Position numbers and translations under genes: made by a program
DNA from: Symsagittifera roscoffensis
Lineage: Eukaryota > Xenacoelomorpha > Acoela > Convolutidae
NCBI RefSeq assembly: GCF_963678635.1
Contig: NC_087069.1
Location: forward strand, 46,764,276-46,828,275
Length of the DNA stretch: 64,000 nucleotides
Direction of reading: 5' to 3'
The notes under the pieces: generated by a model
The model's input: only the letters and a program-made list of their open reading frames with translations
What the model was told of the DNA's origin: nothing
The model's database searches: none
Shown here: positions 49,080 through 60,882 of the stretch, one piece after another
How the letters are laid out: every line of letters starts with the position of its first letter
Position numbering within the stretch: the stretch's first letter is position 1

Positions 49080-52000
49080 ATGTAAAACTATCATTTTGTT
49101 GCCGTCGTTATCAAAATAGTAAAATTCATAAGAAGCATGTAAAACTATCATTTTGTTGCCGTCGTTTTCAAAATAGTAAAATTCCTACGAAGCATGTAAA
49201 ATTATCATTTTGTTGCCGTCGTTATCAAAATAGTAAAATCCCTAAGAAGCATGTAAAACTATCATTTTGTTGCCGTCGTTATCAAAATAGTAAAATTCCT
49301 GAGAAGCATGTAAAATTATCATTTTGTTGCCGTCGTTATCCAAATAGTAAACTTCCTAAGAAGCATTTAAAACTATCATTTTGTTGCCGTCGTTATCAAA
49401 ATAGTAAAATTTCTAAGAAGCATGAAAAACTATCATTTTGTTGCCGTCGTTATCAAAATAGTAAAATTCCTAAGAAGCATGTAAAACTATCATTTTGTTG
49501 CCATCGTTATCAAAATAGTAAAATTCCTAAGAAGCATGTAAAACTATCATTTTGTTGCCCACGTTATCAAAACAGTAAAATTCCTAAGAAGCATGTAAAA
49601 CTATCATTTTGTTGCCCTCGTTATCAAAATAGTAAAATTCCTAAGAAGCATGTAAAACTATCATTTTGTTGCCGTCGTTATCAAAATAGTATATTTCCTA
49701 AGAAGCATGTAAAACTATCATTTTGTTGCTGTCATTATCAAAATAGTAAAATTCCTAAGAAGCATGTAAAACTATCATTTTGTTGCCGTCGTTATCAAAA
49801 TAGTAAAATTCCTAAGAAGCATGTAAAACTATCATTTTTTGCCCTCGTTATCAAAATAGTAAAATTCCTGAGAAGCAAGTAAAATTATCATTTTGTTGCC
49901 GTCGTTATCCAAATAGTAAAATTCCTAAGAAGCATGTAAAATTATCATTTTGTTGCCGTCGTTATCAAAATAGTAAAATTCCTAAGAAGCATGTAAAACT
50001 ATCATTTTGTTGCCGTCGTTATCAAAATAGTAAAATTCCTAAGAAGCATGTAAAACTATCATTTTGTTGCCGTCGTTATCAAAATAGTAAAATTCCTAAG
50101 AAGCATGTAAAACTATCATTTTGTTGCCCTCGTTATCAAAATAGTAAAATTCCTAAGAAGCATGTAAAACTATCATTTTGTTGCCCTCGTTATCAAAATA
50201 GTAAAATTCCTAAGAAGCATGTAAAACTATCATTTTGTTGCCGTCGTTATCAAAATAGTAAAATTCCTAAGAAGCATGTAAAACTATCATTTTGTTGCCG
50301 TCATTATCAAAATAGTAAAATTCCTAAGAAGCATGTAAAACTATCGTTTTGTTGCCGTCGTTATCAAAATAGTAAAAATCCTAAGAAGCATGTAAAACTA
50401 TCATTTTGTTGCCGTCGTTATCAAAATAGTAAAATTACTAAGAAGCATGTAAAACTATCATTTTGTTGCCGTCGTTATCAAAATAGTAAAATTCCTAAGA
50501 AGCATGTAAAACTATCTTTTTGTTGCCGTCGTTATCAAAATAGTAAAATTCCTAAGAAGCATGTAAAACTATCTTTTTGTTGCCGTCGTTATCAAAATAT
50601 TAAAATTCATAAGAAGCATGTAAGACTATCATTTTGTTGCCGTCGTTATCAAAATAGTAAAATTCCTAAGAAGCATGTAAAACTATCATTTTGTTGCCGT
50701 CGTTATCAAAATAGTAAAATTCATAAGAAGCATGTAAAACTATCATTTTGTTGCCGTCGTTTTCAAAATAGTAAAATTCCTAAGAAGCATGTAAAACTAT
50801 CATTTTGTTGCCGTCGTTATCAAAATAGTAAAATCCCTAAGAAGCATGTAAAACTATCATTTTGTTGCCGTCGTTATCAAAATAGTAAAATTCCTGAGAA
50901 GCATGTAAAATTATCATTTTGTTGCCGTCGTTATCCAAATAGTAAACTTCCTAAGAAGCATGTAAAACTATCATTTTGTTGCCGTCGTTATCAAAATAGT
51001 AAAATTCCTAAGAAGCATGAAAAACTATCATTTTGCTGCCGTCGTTATCAAAATAGTAAAATTCCTAAGAAGCATGTAAAACTATCATTTTATTGCCGTC
51101 GTTATCAAAATAGTAAAATTCCTAAGAAGCATGTAAAACTATCATTTTGTTGCCCACGTTATCAAAACAGTAAAATTCCTAAGAAGCATGTAAAACTATC
51201 ATTTTGTTGCCCTCGTTATCAAAATAGTAAAATTCCTAAGAAGCATGTAAAACTATCATTTTGTTGCCGTCGTTATCAAAATAGTAAATTTCCTAAGAAG
51301 CATGTAAAACTATCATTTTGTTGCTGTCATTATCAAAATAGTAAAATTCCTAAGAAGCATGTAAAACTATCATTTTGTTGCCGTCGTTATCAAAATAGTA
51401 AAATTCCTAAGAAGCATGTAAAACTATCATTTTGTTGCCCTCGTTATCAAAATAGTAAAATTCCTGAGAAGCATGTAAAATTATCATTTTGTTGCCGTCG
51501 TTATCCAAATAGTAAAATTCCTAAGAAGCATGTAAAACTATCATTTTGTTGCCGTCGTTATCAAAATAGTAAAATTCCTAAGAAGCATGTAAAACTATCA
51601 TTTTGTTGCCGTCGTTATCAAAATAGTAAAATTCCTAAGAAGCATGTAAAACTATCATTTTGTTGCCGTCGTTATCAAAATAGTAAAATTCCTAAGAAGC
51701 ATGTAAAACTATCATTTTGTTGCCCTCGTTATCAAAATAGTAAAATTCCTAAGAAGCATGTAAAACTATCATTTTGTTGCCCTCGTTATCAAAATAGTAA
51801 AATTCCTAAGAAGCATGTAAAACTATCATTTTGTTGCCGTCGTTATCAAAATAGTAAAATTCCTAAGAAGCATGTAAAACTATCATTTTGTTGCCGTCAT
51901 TATCAAAATAGTAAAATTCCTAAGAAGCATGTAAAACTATCGTTTTGTTGCCGTCGTTATCAAAATAGCAAAATTCCTAAGAAGCATGTAAAACTATCAT

Positions 52001-52300
52001 TTTGTTGCCGTCGTTATCAAAATAGTAAAATTACTAAGAAGCATGTAAAACTATCATTTTGTTGCCGTCGTTATCAAAATAGTAAAATTCCTAAGAAGCA
52101 TGTAAAACTATCATTTTGTTGCCGTCGTTATCAAAATAGTAAAATTCCTAAGAAGCATGTAAAACTATCATTTTGTTGCCCTCGTTATCAAAATAGTAAA
52201 ATTCCTGAGAAGCACGTAAAATTATCATTTTGTTGCCGTCGTTATCCAAATAGTAAAATTCCTAAGAAGCATGTAAAACTATCATTTTGTTGCCGTCGTT
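49080..52300. repeat. 28-monomer higher-order repeat, two copies
   Basis: The AAAATTCATAAGAAGC plus GTCGTTTTCAAAATAG pair at about 49121 recurs at 50716, 1595 bases on (28 monomers minus one base). The missing base is accounted for by ATCATTTTTTGCCC near 49838 in copy 1. Variants between, such as GCCCACGTTATC, GCTGTCATTATC and the CCTGAGAAG/ATCCAAATAG pair, follow in the same order. Confidence 0.85.
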
Positions 52301-52679
52301 ATCAAAATAGTAAAATTCCTAAGAAGCATGTAAAACTATCATTTTGTTGCCGTCGTTATCAAAATAGTAAAATTCCTAAGTAGCATGTAAAACTATCATT
52401 TTGTTGCCGTCGTTATCAAAATAGTAGAATTCCCAAGAAGCATGTAAAACTATCATTTTGTTGCCCTCATTATCAAAATAGTAAAATTCCTAAGAAGCAT
52501 GTAAAACTATCATCTTGTTGCCCTCGTTATCAAAATAGTAAAAATCCTAAGAAGCATGTAAAACTATCATTTTGTTGCCGTCGTTATCAAAATAGTAAAT
52601 TTCCTAAGAAGCATGTAAAACTATCATTTTGTTGCTGTCATTATCAAAATAGTAAAATTCCTAAGAAGCATGTAAAACT

Positions 52680-54320
52680 ATCATTTTGTGTCCGTCGTTA
52701 TCAAAATAGTAAAATTCCTAAGAAGCATGTAAAACTATCATTTTGTTGCCCTCGTTATCAAAATAGTAAAATTCCTAAGAAGCATGTAGAACTATCATTT
52801 TGTTGCCGTCATTATCAAAATAGTAAAATTCCTAAGAAGCATGTAAAACTATCATTTTGTTGCCTTCGTTATCAAAATAGTAAAATTCCTAAGAAGCATG
52901 TAAAACTATCATTTTGTTGCCGTCGTTATCAAAATAGTAAAATTCCTAAGAAGCATGTAAAATTATCATTTTGTTGCCGTCGTTATCAAAATAGTAAAAT
53001 TCCTAAGAAGCATGTAAAGCTATCATTTTGTTGCCCTCGTTATCAAAATAGTAAAATTCCTAAGAAGCATGTAAAACTATCATTTTGTTGCCCTCGTTAT
53101 CAAAATATTACAATTCCTAAGAAGCATGTAAAACTATCATTTTGTTGCCCTCGTTATCAAAATAGTAAAATTCCTAAGAAGCATGTAAAACTATCATTTT
53201 GTTGCCCTCGTTATCAAAATAGTAAAATTCCTAAGAAGCATGAAAAACTATCATTTTGTTGCCGTCGTTATCAAAAAAGTAAAATTCCTAAGAAGCATGT
53301 AAAACTATCATTTTGTTGCTGTCGTTATCAAAATAGTAAAATTCCTAAGAAGCATGTAAAACTATCATTTTGTTGCCGTCGTCTTCAAAATAGTAAAAAT
53401 CCTAAGAAGCATGTAAAACTATCATTTTGTTGCCCTCGTTATCAAAATAGTAAAATTCCTAAGAAGCATGTAAAGCTATCATTTTGTTGCCCTCATTATC
53501 AAAATAGTAAAATTCCTAAGAAGCATGTAAAACTATCATTTTGTTGCTGTCATTATCAAAATAGTAAAATTCCTAAGAAGCATGTAAAACTATCATTTTG
53601 TTGCCGTCGTTATCAAAATAGCAAAAATTCCTAAGAAGCATGTAAAACTATCGTTTTGTTGCCCTCGTTATCAAAATAGTAAAATTCCTAAGAAGCATGT
53701 AGAACTATCATTTTGTTGCCGTCATTATCAAAATAGTAAAATTCCTAAGAAGCATGTAAAACTATCATTTTGTTGCCTTCGTTATCAAAATAGTAAAATT
53801 CCTAAGAAGCATGTAAAACTATCATTTTGTTGCCGTCGTTATCAAAATAGTAAAATTCCTAAGAAGCATGTAAAATTATCATTTTGTTGCCGTCGTTATC
53901 AAAATAGTAAAATTCCTAAGAAGCATGTAAAGCTATCATTTTGTTGCCCTCGTTATCAAAATAGTAAAATTCCTAAGAAGCATGTAAAACTATCATTTTG
54001 TTGCCCTCGTTATCAAAATATTACAATTCCTAAGAAGCATGTAAAACTATCATTTTGTTGCCCTCGTTATCAAAATAGTAAAATTCGTAAGAAGCATGTA
54101 AAACTATCATTTTGTTGCCCTCGTTATCAAAATAGTAAAATTCCTAAGAAGCATGTAAAACTATCATTTTGTTGCCCTCGTTATCAAAATAGTAAAATTC
54201 CTAAGAAGCATGAAAAACTATCATTTTGTTGCCGTCGTTATCAAAAAAGTAAAATTCCTAAGAAGCATGTAAAACTATCATTTTGATGCCGTCGTTATCA
54301 AAATAGTAAATTTCCTAAGA
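52680..54320. repeat. 16-monomer higher-order repeat (913 bp)
   Basis: GCATGTAGAACTATC at about 52782 recurs at 53695 (913 bases, 16 monomers plus one). The extra base is the inserted A in AATAGCAAAAATTCC near 53622. Following CTTCG, CATGTAAAGCT, ATATTACAATTCC and CAAAAAAGT variants match in order. Confidence 0.85.
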
Positions 54321-54609
54321 AGCATGTAAAACAATCATTTTGTTGCCCTTGTTATCAAAATAGTAAAATTCCTAAGAAGCATGTAAAACTATCATTTTGT
54401 TGCCGTCGTTATCAAAATAGTAAAATTCCTAAGAAGCATGTAAAACTATCATTTTGTTGCCCTCGTTATCAAAATAGTAAAATTCCTTAGAAGCATGTAA
54501 AACTATCATTTTGTTGTCGTCGTTATCAAAATAGTAAAATTCCTAAGAAGCATGTAAAACTATCATTTTGTTGCCGTCTTTATCAAAATAGTAAAATTCC
54601 TAAGAAGCA

Positions 54610-55200
54610 TGTAAAACTATCATTTTGTTGCCCTCGTTATCAAAATAGTAAAATTCCTATGAAGCATGTAAAACTATCATTTTGTTGCCCTCGTTATCAA
54701 AATAGTAAAATTCCTAAGAAGCATGTAAAACCATCATTTTGTTGCCTTCTTTGTCAAAATAGTAAAATTCCTAAGAAGCATGTAAAACTATCATTTTGTT
54801 GCCGTCGTTATCAAAATAGTAAAATTCCTAAGAAGCACATAAAACTATCATTTTGTTGCCCTCGTTATCAAAATAGTAAAATTCCTAAGAAGCATGTAAA
54901 ACTATCATTTTGTTGCCCTCGTTATCAAAATATTAAAGTTCCTAAGAAGCATGTAAAACTATCATTTTGTTGCCGTCGTTATCAAAATAGTAAAAATCCT
55001 AAGAAGCATGTAAAACTATCATTTTGTTGCCCTCGTTATCCAAATAGTAAAATTCCTAAGAAGCATGTAAAACTATCATTTTGTTGCTCTCGTTATCAAA
55101 ATAGTAAAATTCCTAAGAAGCATGTAAAACTATCATTTTGTTGCCCTCGTTATCAAAATAGTAAAACTCCTAAGAAGCGTGTAAAACTATCATTTTGTTG
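54610..55200. repeat. Long-range homologous block B
   Basis: This is the second copy of the block at 48060-48620. It has CCTATGAAG, CTTCTTTGTC, an ATTAAAGTTCC/GTAAAGTTCC-type monomer, an AAAAATCC/AAAAACC monomer and a GTTATCCAAATAG monomer in the same sequence. Confidence 0.85.
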
Positions 55201-55268
55201 CCCTCGTTATCAAAATAGTAAAATTCCTAAGAAGCATGTAAGTAGTATGCATATAGTGCGTTAGGATC

Positions 55269-55282
55269 GGGGGGGGGGGGGG
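55269..55282. repeat. G14 homopolymer at right edge of satellite
   Basis: Fourteen consecutive G lie 28 bases outside the last monomer. Such tracts can form quadruplex-type structures and are error-prone in sequencing, so the exact length is uncertain. Confidence 0.9.
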
Positions 55283-55299
55283 TTGTCATACATGGATAA

Positions 55300-55465
55300 C
55301 CATTAGGTATAAATCATAATGGTCACCATGTATTAAATGATCAGCAATGGTCACCATGTAATAATCCTAATTGTCACCATGTATAATTTTATACTAATGG
55401 TCACTATGTAATAATCCTAATTGTCACCATGTATAATTTTATACCTAGTAGTCCTCATGTTAAAC
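55300..55465. repeat. GGTCACCATGTA-type minisatellite
   Basis: The word GTCACCATGTA(A/T)AAT recurs five to six times. The larger unit is about 52 bases (TAATGGTCACNATGTAATAATCC followed by TAATTGTCACCATGTATAATTTTATAC). The final copy is degenerate (GTAGTCCTCATG). Confidence 0.8.
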
Positions 55466-55967
55466 TTCGGTATATTTTCGAGTATTCCCTTCTAAAGTTT
55501 GGGGGTATTGGTTTGTTTACATGTAAAATGACGTTATATACCTATTATATGCGACCAAACTATATGGTATATAGAAAGCACAAGATTTTGGCAGCGTAGC
55601 TTAACTGTTGGCTGCGGTGAACGATTTCCTTCAAAAATGCATGTTTATTACTGAATCAGGAAGAAAGCAAAATTCGTCAAGTGCGGCGGCCGCTACCTCT
55701 ATTTAGGCAAAAATTAATAATCAATTTGACCAAAATAAGAATAAAAGTTTCGTTCAGCCAAATGAAGGTAAAAACAAAGAAAAATTACGAAACACTGAAA
55801 ACTCTAAAATAATGAAATTGGCTTGAAAGTTTCGACATTTCCATTTTCCGTGCCTACAGGAGACTGAAAAAACGTCTAAAACCTATGACAAAAGCTTTGA
55901 TTTTATAGAAAGGTTGAGAGAGCTAATAAATTGAAGTGGGTAAAGATCTTGAAAAACGAGAACACTG
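55466..55967. other. Unique non-coding flank before the gap
   Basis: No gene, repeat or RNA was recognised in this 500-base stretch. Confidence 0.5.
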
Positions 55968-56167
55968 NNNNNNNNNNNNNNNNNNNNNNNNNNNNNNNNN
56001 NNNNNNNNNNNNNNNNNNNNNNNNNNNNNNNNNNNNNNNNNNNNNNNNNNNNNNNNNNNNNNNNNNNNNNNNNNNNNNNNNNNNNNNNNNNNNNNNNNNN
56101 NNNNNNNNNNNNNNNNNNNNNNNNNNNNNNNNNNNNNNNNNNNNNNNNNNNNNNNNNNNNNNNNNNN
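55968..56167. other. Assembly gap of exactly 200 N
   Basis: Two hundred undetermined bases. A round number implies a placeholder inserted by scaffolding, so true distance and continuity across it are unknown. ORFs spanning it are artefacts. Confidence 0.98.
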
Positions 56168-56580
56168 TTTGCCGCAACCTATTTGCCGCATTTTTTGTAG
56201 ATCGACTAAATTGATTTTCAGAGCTCACTCATAGCACTAAAAAGACCCGTTTTTTTTGTCAAATTTTGCGCTCTTAGGCACTTTTTGGAAAATTTTGACA
56301 AAAAAATTGTGGTTTTGGCCCGTTTTTTTTCAAAATTTAGACTGCGCGCAGAAAAACTGACAAAAGCGCTTTTAGAAATTGTATAGGCTCCGTCACTAGA
56401 AATGGATATCTCAAGATAGTTCAAAGGAGGGATCCTTTGGGTCACCAGGTGTTTGAATCATTGAGAACGCTTAAATCAGCCCCCCCCCCCCCTAATGAGC
56501 CCCTGGCTATAAATGCAAAATTGCAGTTTCTATTAGTTCACTAACCAACTGAAAAGCACACAAAGCAAAACAAAAACAAA
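56168..56580. other. Non-coding, T-rich with small repeats
   Basis: CCCGTTTTTTTT followed by TCAAA words occurs twice (near 56246 and 56320), and a C12 tract lies near 56481-56492. No gene is seen. Confidence 0.5.
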
Positions 56581-56599
56581 AAGAAATGCAGCGATTACG

Positions 56600-56814
56600 T
56601 TTGTTGAATCATAATAGATTATAATCCATTATAATGGATTTTATTTCAACAAAATTTGAGACAAAAGTTTTAAAAAAATAATCGATTATAATCGATTAAA
56701 ATGAGTTTTATTGTTACGAAAAAAATAATATTATAATTCCTTTAAATCGCCCATAATCAATTCTTTCAACTCCCTTTTAATCTATTATTTTCTCTTTTTA
56801 CTGAGTGCGGGTAC
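56600..56814. mobile_element. Palindrome-rich stretch ending in the 15-bp motif of the 5.6-kb element
   Basis: Perfect palindromes AATCCATTATAATGGATT (56623-56640) and TAATCGATTATAATCGATTA (56679-56698) precede ACTGAGTGCGGGTAC at 56800-56814. That motif matches ACTGGGTACGGGTAC of the element at 5590-6359 in 13 of 15 positions and the same orientation. No opposite end was found, so this is a partial element at best. Confidence 0.45.
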
Positions 56815-56950
56815 TTTTATTAGGAAATTCGAGTTTTGTTGAAACGGGCCACGGATTGAAATTTTTGTTTTCAACGAGGCCGGGCCTCATGTTCCACTCT
56901 GATTGTAAAAAAAAATTAGTTTTTTCATTATCCCTGTGTTTTTGTTCTTA

Positions 56951-57157
56951 GAACCTGAAAAAAAAACTTTTTTAATGGGTCTTTTTACTTATTGCGCATC
57001 AACTTTTTTTAAAGAGTTCATCAAAAGTGACTCAAACGAACACGCTATTGAAGCAATGGTCGACAGATGTATCCAACTCATTAATAAGTTTCGATTGATC
57101 GAGGTTTTTCGCAAGGGGATGGACAGATTTATGAAAAAATTGTATGTCAACGTTTAA
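56951..57157 (+). CDS. Possible terminal exon, unrecognised
   Basis: A pyrimidine-rich tract ending TGTTCTTAG gives a good splice acceptor just before 56951. It opens about 67 codons ending in TAA, including CASTFFKEFIKSDSNEHAI, EAMVDRCIQLINKF and RKGMDRFMKKLYVNV. The peptide is helix-rich with mixed charges, more protein-like than other frames nearby. I do not recognise a family, and no upstream exon was found, so chance or a transposon relic is possible. Confidence 0.3.
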   Translation, partial: EPEKKTFLMGLFTYCASTFFKEFIKSDSNEHAIEAMVDRCIQLINKFRLIEVFRKGMDRFMKKLYVNV

Positions 57158-60100
57158 TTAACCAAAACAAATATTCCGCGCTCTCTCAAAACTTTTGCTT
57201 TTCTTCTGTGTGCCTGGCAGGATTCAAGAATTGGTTATGTTTTATTGAGTTTCAACAAAACTTAATCAAAGTTCTCATCAGAACTTTTAATTGTAAAGTT
57301 AAGACAAACTCTCAAAGGTTAATGGAAAAAATAAGCGCTCTTTCTGTATGTGCAATGCTCCTCAATCGCAATGTTTATAGACGGCAAAGTTTTATCGAAA
57401 AGCCACACCTGTTTCTCTGAGTTACTCAAACACCAATGTGTCAAACACATCTTTATCTCGAATGCAAATGGAATGCTTCCATGGAAAACCTTTAGAGAGG
57501 AAAACTAAAAAACTACCTGTCGGCACTCTTAAAAAACTACCTGTCGGCAGCCAATCCGCTCCTACAGTGTCCATTTTCAACTTGAAAACATCACAAAGAC
57601 GCCTTCCCAAATAGATTCAGGGAACATATTCTTTGCCAGAAGTATGCACTGGATCACGAAGACGAGAAAAACCTGATAAAAGTTATCATCATCCCGATCA
57701 CGGTCCAGATCTAATCCAAATGAAATAAGAGTTCTCTCCAATAGAAGTCAAACCACTCAATAAAAAGCATACTTTTCAGGTTTAAACTTTAAACCGAGTT
57801 TTTGTTGAATTCACGTCTTAATTTCAAGCTTGAGAGAAGGTCAATGGACCATATTAACGTTTTCAATCGCTTCTGATATGTGTCTTATAGTCCCGTTCGA
57901 TTGATAGATGTTTTTAGCTTTTTATCGAAAAAAGGGCATGCGCATTAAGGTTAATTACATGTAAAAAGTGACAAACGCTATTCCAAAAAAGTAAAAGTAG
58001 AGTGTCACATGTGTTTTCATTTGGCAATTTTTTCTTCTGTTTTGAGTAGATACCCTGTAAAATAAACCAAAACTATCAAAAACCAAAATATGCCAAAATA
58101 TCCAAAGTTTTTTCAATTTTTTTTTTGCAGTTTAAGTAGTTTTCAGTATGCAAATTGTCTCATCAGATTATGCAGAAAAGAATTTCTGCTATGATTTGGC
58201 GGCTCTTTTTCACTCGAGAATCAGTTTTACGGTGTAACGAGTGATTTTACATGGTTGGGTTTGAATACCAAAAAAATTTGTTTTAGCCTAACTAGTCGCA
58301 CTGTTCGCCAAATTAAGTCAATTTCAAATATGTTTTGTGTTCGTTATGTTTTGTGTCTTTTCTCTTTTCAAATAAGAAATTAAACAAAAACTGAAAAATT
58401 GCTTGACCCGTGCTTTAACAAAAACGCTTCTTTGATTTTAAATCAGTATGGGAGAAACAGTTCATGATTCGCCTACAATGCTAACTACTATAGTTCTTTT
58501 TATCGAAAGAAAGCGTGCAGAAAAAAGTTCTTAAAACATATAGAAATTAACTGTAGAAAAAGCAGAATCAATCGTCGCTTATTTTTCGGCTGTTGAAGAT
58601 CAGAATTGAAGTTGTTTACGAGCTCAAGGTTCGGTTTGTTTTGTGCACTCTTAGCTTAGAAGATCTCATAAGAGCACTAACGAAAAGAATAGTGATGCGT
58701 ACTTTTGCAAGAACGCAACATTAAATCAGTCGTTGGTTTAAAAACTAGTTTAAGACCAAACAATTTGCGAACAAAACTTTTTTTTGAACGATTAAAAAAC
58801 TATATCGTAAAAGAGTTAGTGTTTTGCATAACTTTGAGTGACTGAAAATTGGAAGTTTGCAAGTTTTTCTGACTATTTTTTTGTCTGAGAAACCTTTTAG
58901 AGCTGTTTTGCTATTTTTTTTGTTCTCGCTATTTTTTCATTTCTCTAACAATTCAAATTGTTCAAAAAAGTTTCCAGTAGAAGTTGCACTGCAAAACAAG
59001 GATAGTGATCAATTTTTAAAATTAAAAGCTATTTTGATCAAAAATTTACTTGTCTGCTTTCAAAATCTTAGTCAATTCAGTTTTTGGAACTAAAAGTATT
59101 TTCATCAAAAACTTATATTGTCTGTTTTTCGAAGATTTCTGAAACGATTTCTATAACAGTTATTACAGTTTCTGAAATTTTGATTTTTTTGCTCAGTTTC
59201 TGTTCACAAAATTCACGACTGAGTGAGCATTTGATAATCATTAGAAATATTGTGCACAAATTTGTGGCCGAGTGTTATGTTTAAACTCCCATTCAGAAAT
59301 CTGTTTGGTTCACTTCAATCAATTTGACGAAAATATTTACATGAATTATAAAGAAAACTAGTTTTTCGTTAGTTGACACATAATAAAAACAAACAACCTG
59401 CACAAAGCTATCAGGTTCAGTATTCACTGAACTGGTTTTCGCAAACAAATATATTTACATAAAATTTTAAAAAATTTGAATGTTTTTTTTTGATAATCGG
59501 TATCAATCAATCATTTTCTTCTTATTAAAACAGAACAGTTTGAGAAATGTTTTTATAATAAATATAATTATCCAATATCAATTCCTGAGTTCCTACCATA
59601 ATTTTTTACGGATGTTTTTTTAAAAAGCATGCTTAAAGTAATATGTTATAGATGTCGTCAAGAAATCAACTTTTTCCCATTTCACGATTGGATGGAAAAT
59701 TTGTTTAATTTAATTTACAGTTTTTCATTTAATTTGAGTGAATGCAAGGAAAATCACACTCTTAGTTATCAGTTTTTTTTGTTCTACTGGAAATAAGAAG
59801 AAGCCTGAAAAAAGTCTTTAAGAACAAAACTGCCTTAAATTCAAATCAAATGGAAGTGTAATTCAAAAAAATTGTCTTTGTTATTGTTTTCAACAAAAAA
59901 ATTCGAGGTTGTATAAGGCTTGGAAAAAAGAACGTTCAAAAAATTTCATACGTTTCATATGAAAAATGTCTTAGGGATCCTTTTTTGTAAACTCAGGATC
60001 AAAGATATTCGTATAATAAACTTAAAAAAGCACAGACATGCATCGAATTCACAATAAATAAAATTATGACTTTTTTCAATTTGAGTATCCCACTGGAAAC

Positions 60101-60882
60101 AACGTGGTGCAATTTTTGAGAAAAATTAAATTTTTTGTCAAAATTTGTTTACTTGGTTCAAAACTTACTGATATGCTCAATAAACTAGCGAAAAATGAGT
60201 CAACGAAAAAAATTAAAATATTGGGTTTTATTCGAATAAAATGAATATTTTTTTCTAAGCAAAATTTTTTCAAGTTTGTGCAAAAGTAATCGATTGAAAA
60301 ATATTCTAATTTTGTCGCTCAGAAGTGCAGTATCATTATAATCTTTTTTTATAAATTTGATATTATCATTTTTTGGTTTTTGAAAGACTGACACCAAAAA
60401 AGCAAAATATTTTATTACTATGTATGAAACTCCAGTGCTGATTTCAATTAAATTAGTATGATTATTATTCGAAAAATTATTTGAATTTTCAGTAAGTAAT
60501 TATTTTGTTGATCGCACCTATAATCAAAAACTTGACTTAAAAAAATTAAAAATTAACTTTGAAATATGACACTGCGTTGTAAAAATGTGAAAGCACGTAA
60601 CAAACTTGTTAGAAGAGGGCTGAAAATCTTAATACTAATATTATTATTAAGTTTTTTCCAATCTAATCTACATGAAACAAAATCAAGCAGAGTTAATAAT
60701 TGATAATAGATTCTGAAAACATCATTACGAATTTAAATATTTGGCGTTATTGACCTCTTTTCATTACTTTACTTATAAAATTTAGGTCAATTTTATGTAA
60801 TTACGGAGTTTTCAGCCTGTTTCTACTGAAAGAAAATTAGTACTCAAGTACTACATCAATAACTGCTGAAAAATTTTGTTGC
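57158..60882. other. AT-rich stretch without recognised genes
   Basis: A frame at 57208-57420 and a 37-codon open piece near 57595-57707 (containing FREHILCQKYALDHEDEKN) have mildly protein-like composition and might be transposon or gene relics. I cannot assign them. AAAAAACTACCTGTCGGCA is repeated in tandem near 57510-57550. From 57.9 to 60.9 kb only low-complexity frames are present. Confidence 0.45.

Larger units (their letters stand above)
12612..55240. repeat. 57-bp satellite array, about 748 monomers
   Basis: A 57-bp monomer repeats head to tail without interruption for 42.6 kb. Its recognisable blocks are AAACTATCATTTTGTTGCC, then CTCGTTATCAAAATAGT, then AAAATTCCTAAGAAGCATGT. Monomers differ mostly by one to four bases. 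One frame of the consensus lacks a stop codon (it would read HVKLSFCC, PRYQNSK, IPKK), so long ORFs up to 820 codons appear. Almost all of these have no ATG (they begin at GTG in a GAAACATGTGAAACT variant), and they are broken by AGT-TAA mutations and by length changes in the T run. Substitutions change amino acids freely (Pro/Arg, Gln/Pro, Arg/Cys, Arg/His). This is what a non-coding satellite gives. A TGATAA (WGATAR) site and one CpG occur per consensus monomer. It may be centromeric or heterochromatic, but location cannot be seen here. Confidence 0.97.

Noticed and set aside
12612-55240. CRISPR array
   Set aside because: Direct head-to-tail tandem monomers without unique spacers, in a eukaryotic context with introns and a MULE.
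12612-55240. Telomeric TTAGG repeat signal on the minus strand
   Set aside because: TTAGG occurs only once per 57-bp monomer and never in tandem; it is part of CTTCTTAGGAA.
12792-55264. Some 25 long plus-strand ORFs of HVKLSFCC...-type repeats as protein-coding genes
   Set aside because: They are translations of the 57-bp satellite. Almost all start at GTG in a variant monomer, vary freely in amino acid, and are terminated by random stops or T-run length changes.
55883-56228. Four ORFs crossing the N run
   Set aside because: Translation through undetermined bases; no meaning.
57422-57900. Reverse-transcriptase relic on the minus strand
   Set aside because: The LKFKPEKYAFY-like words looked suggestive, but no YxDD motif, no order of RT blocks and several stops; not enough to call.
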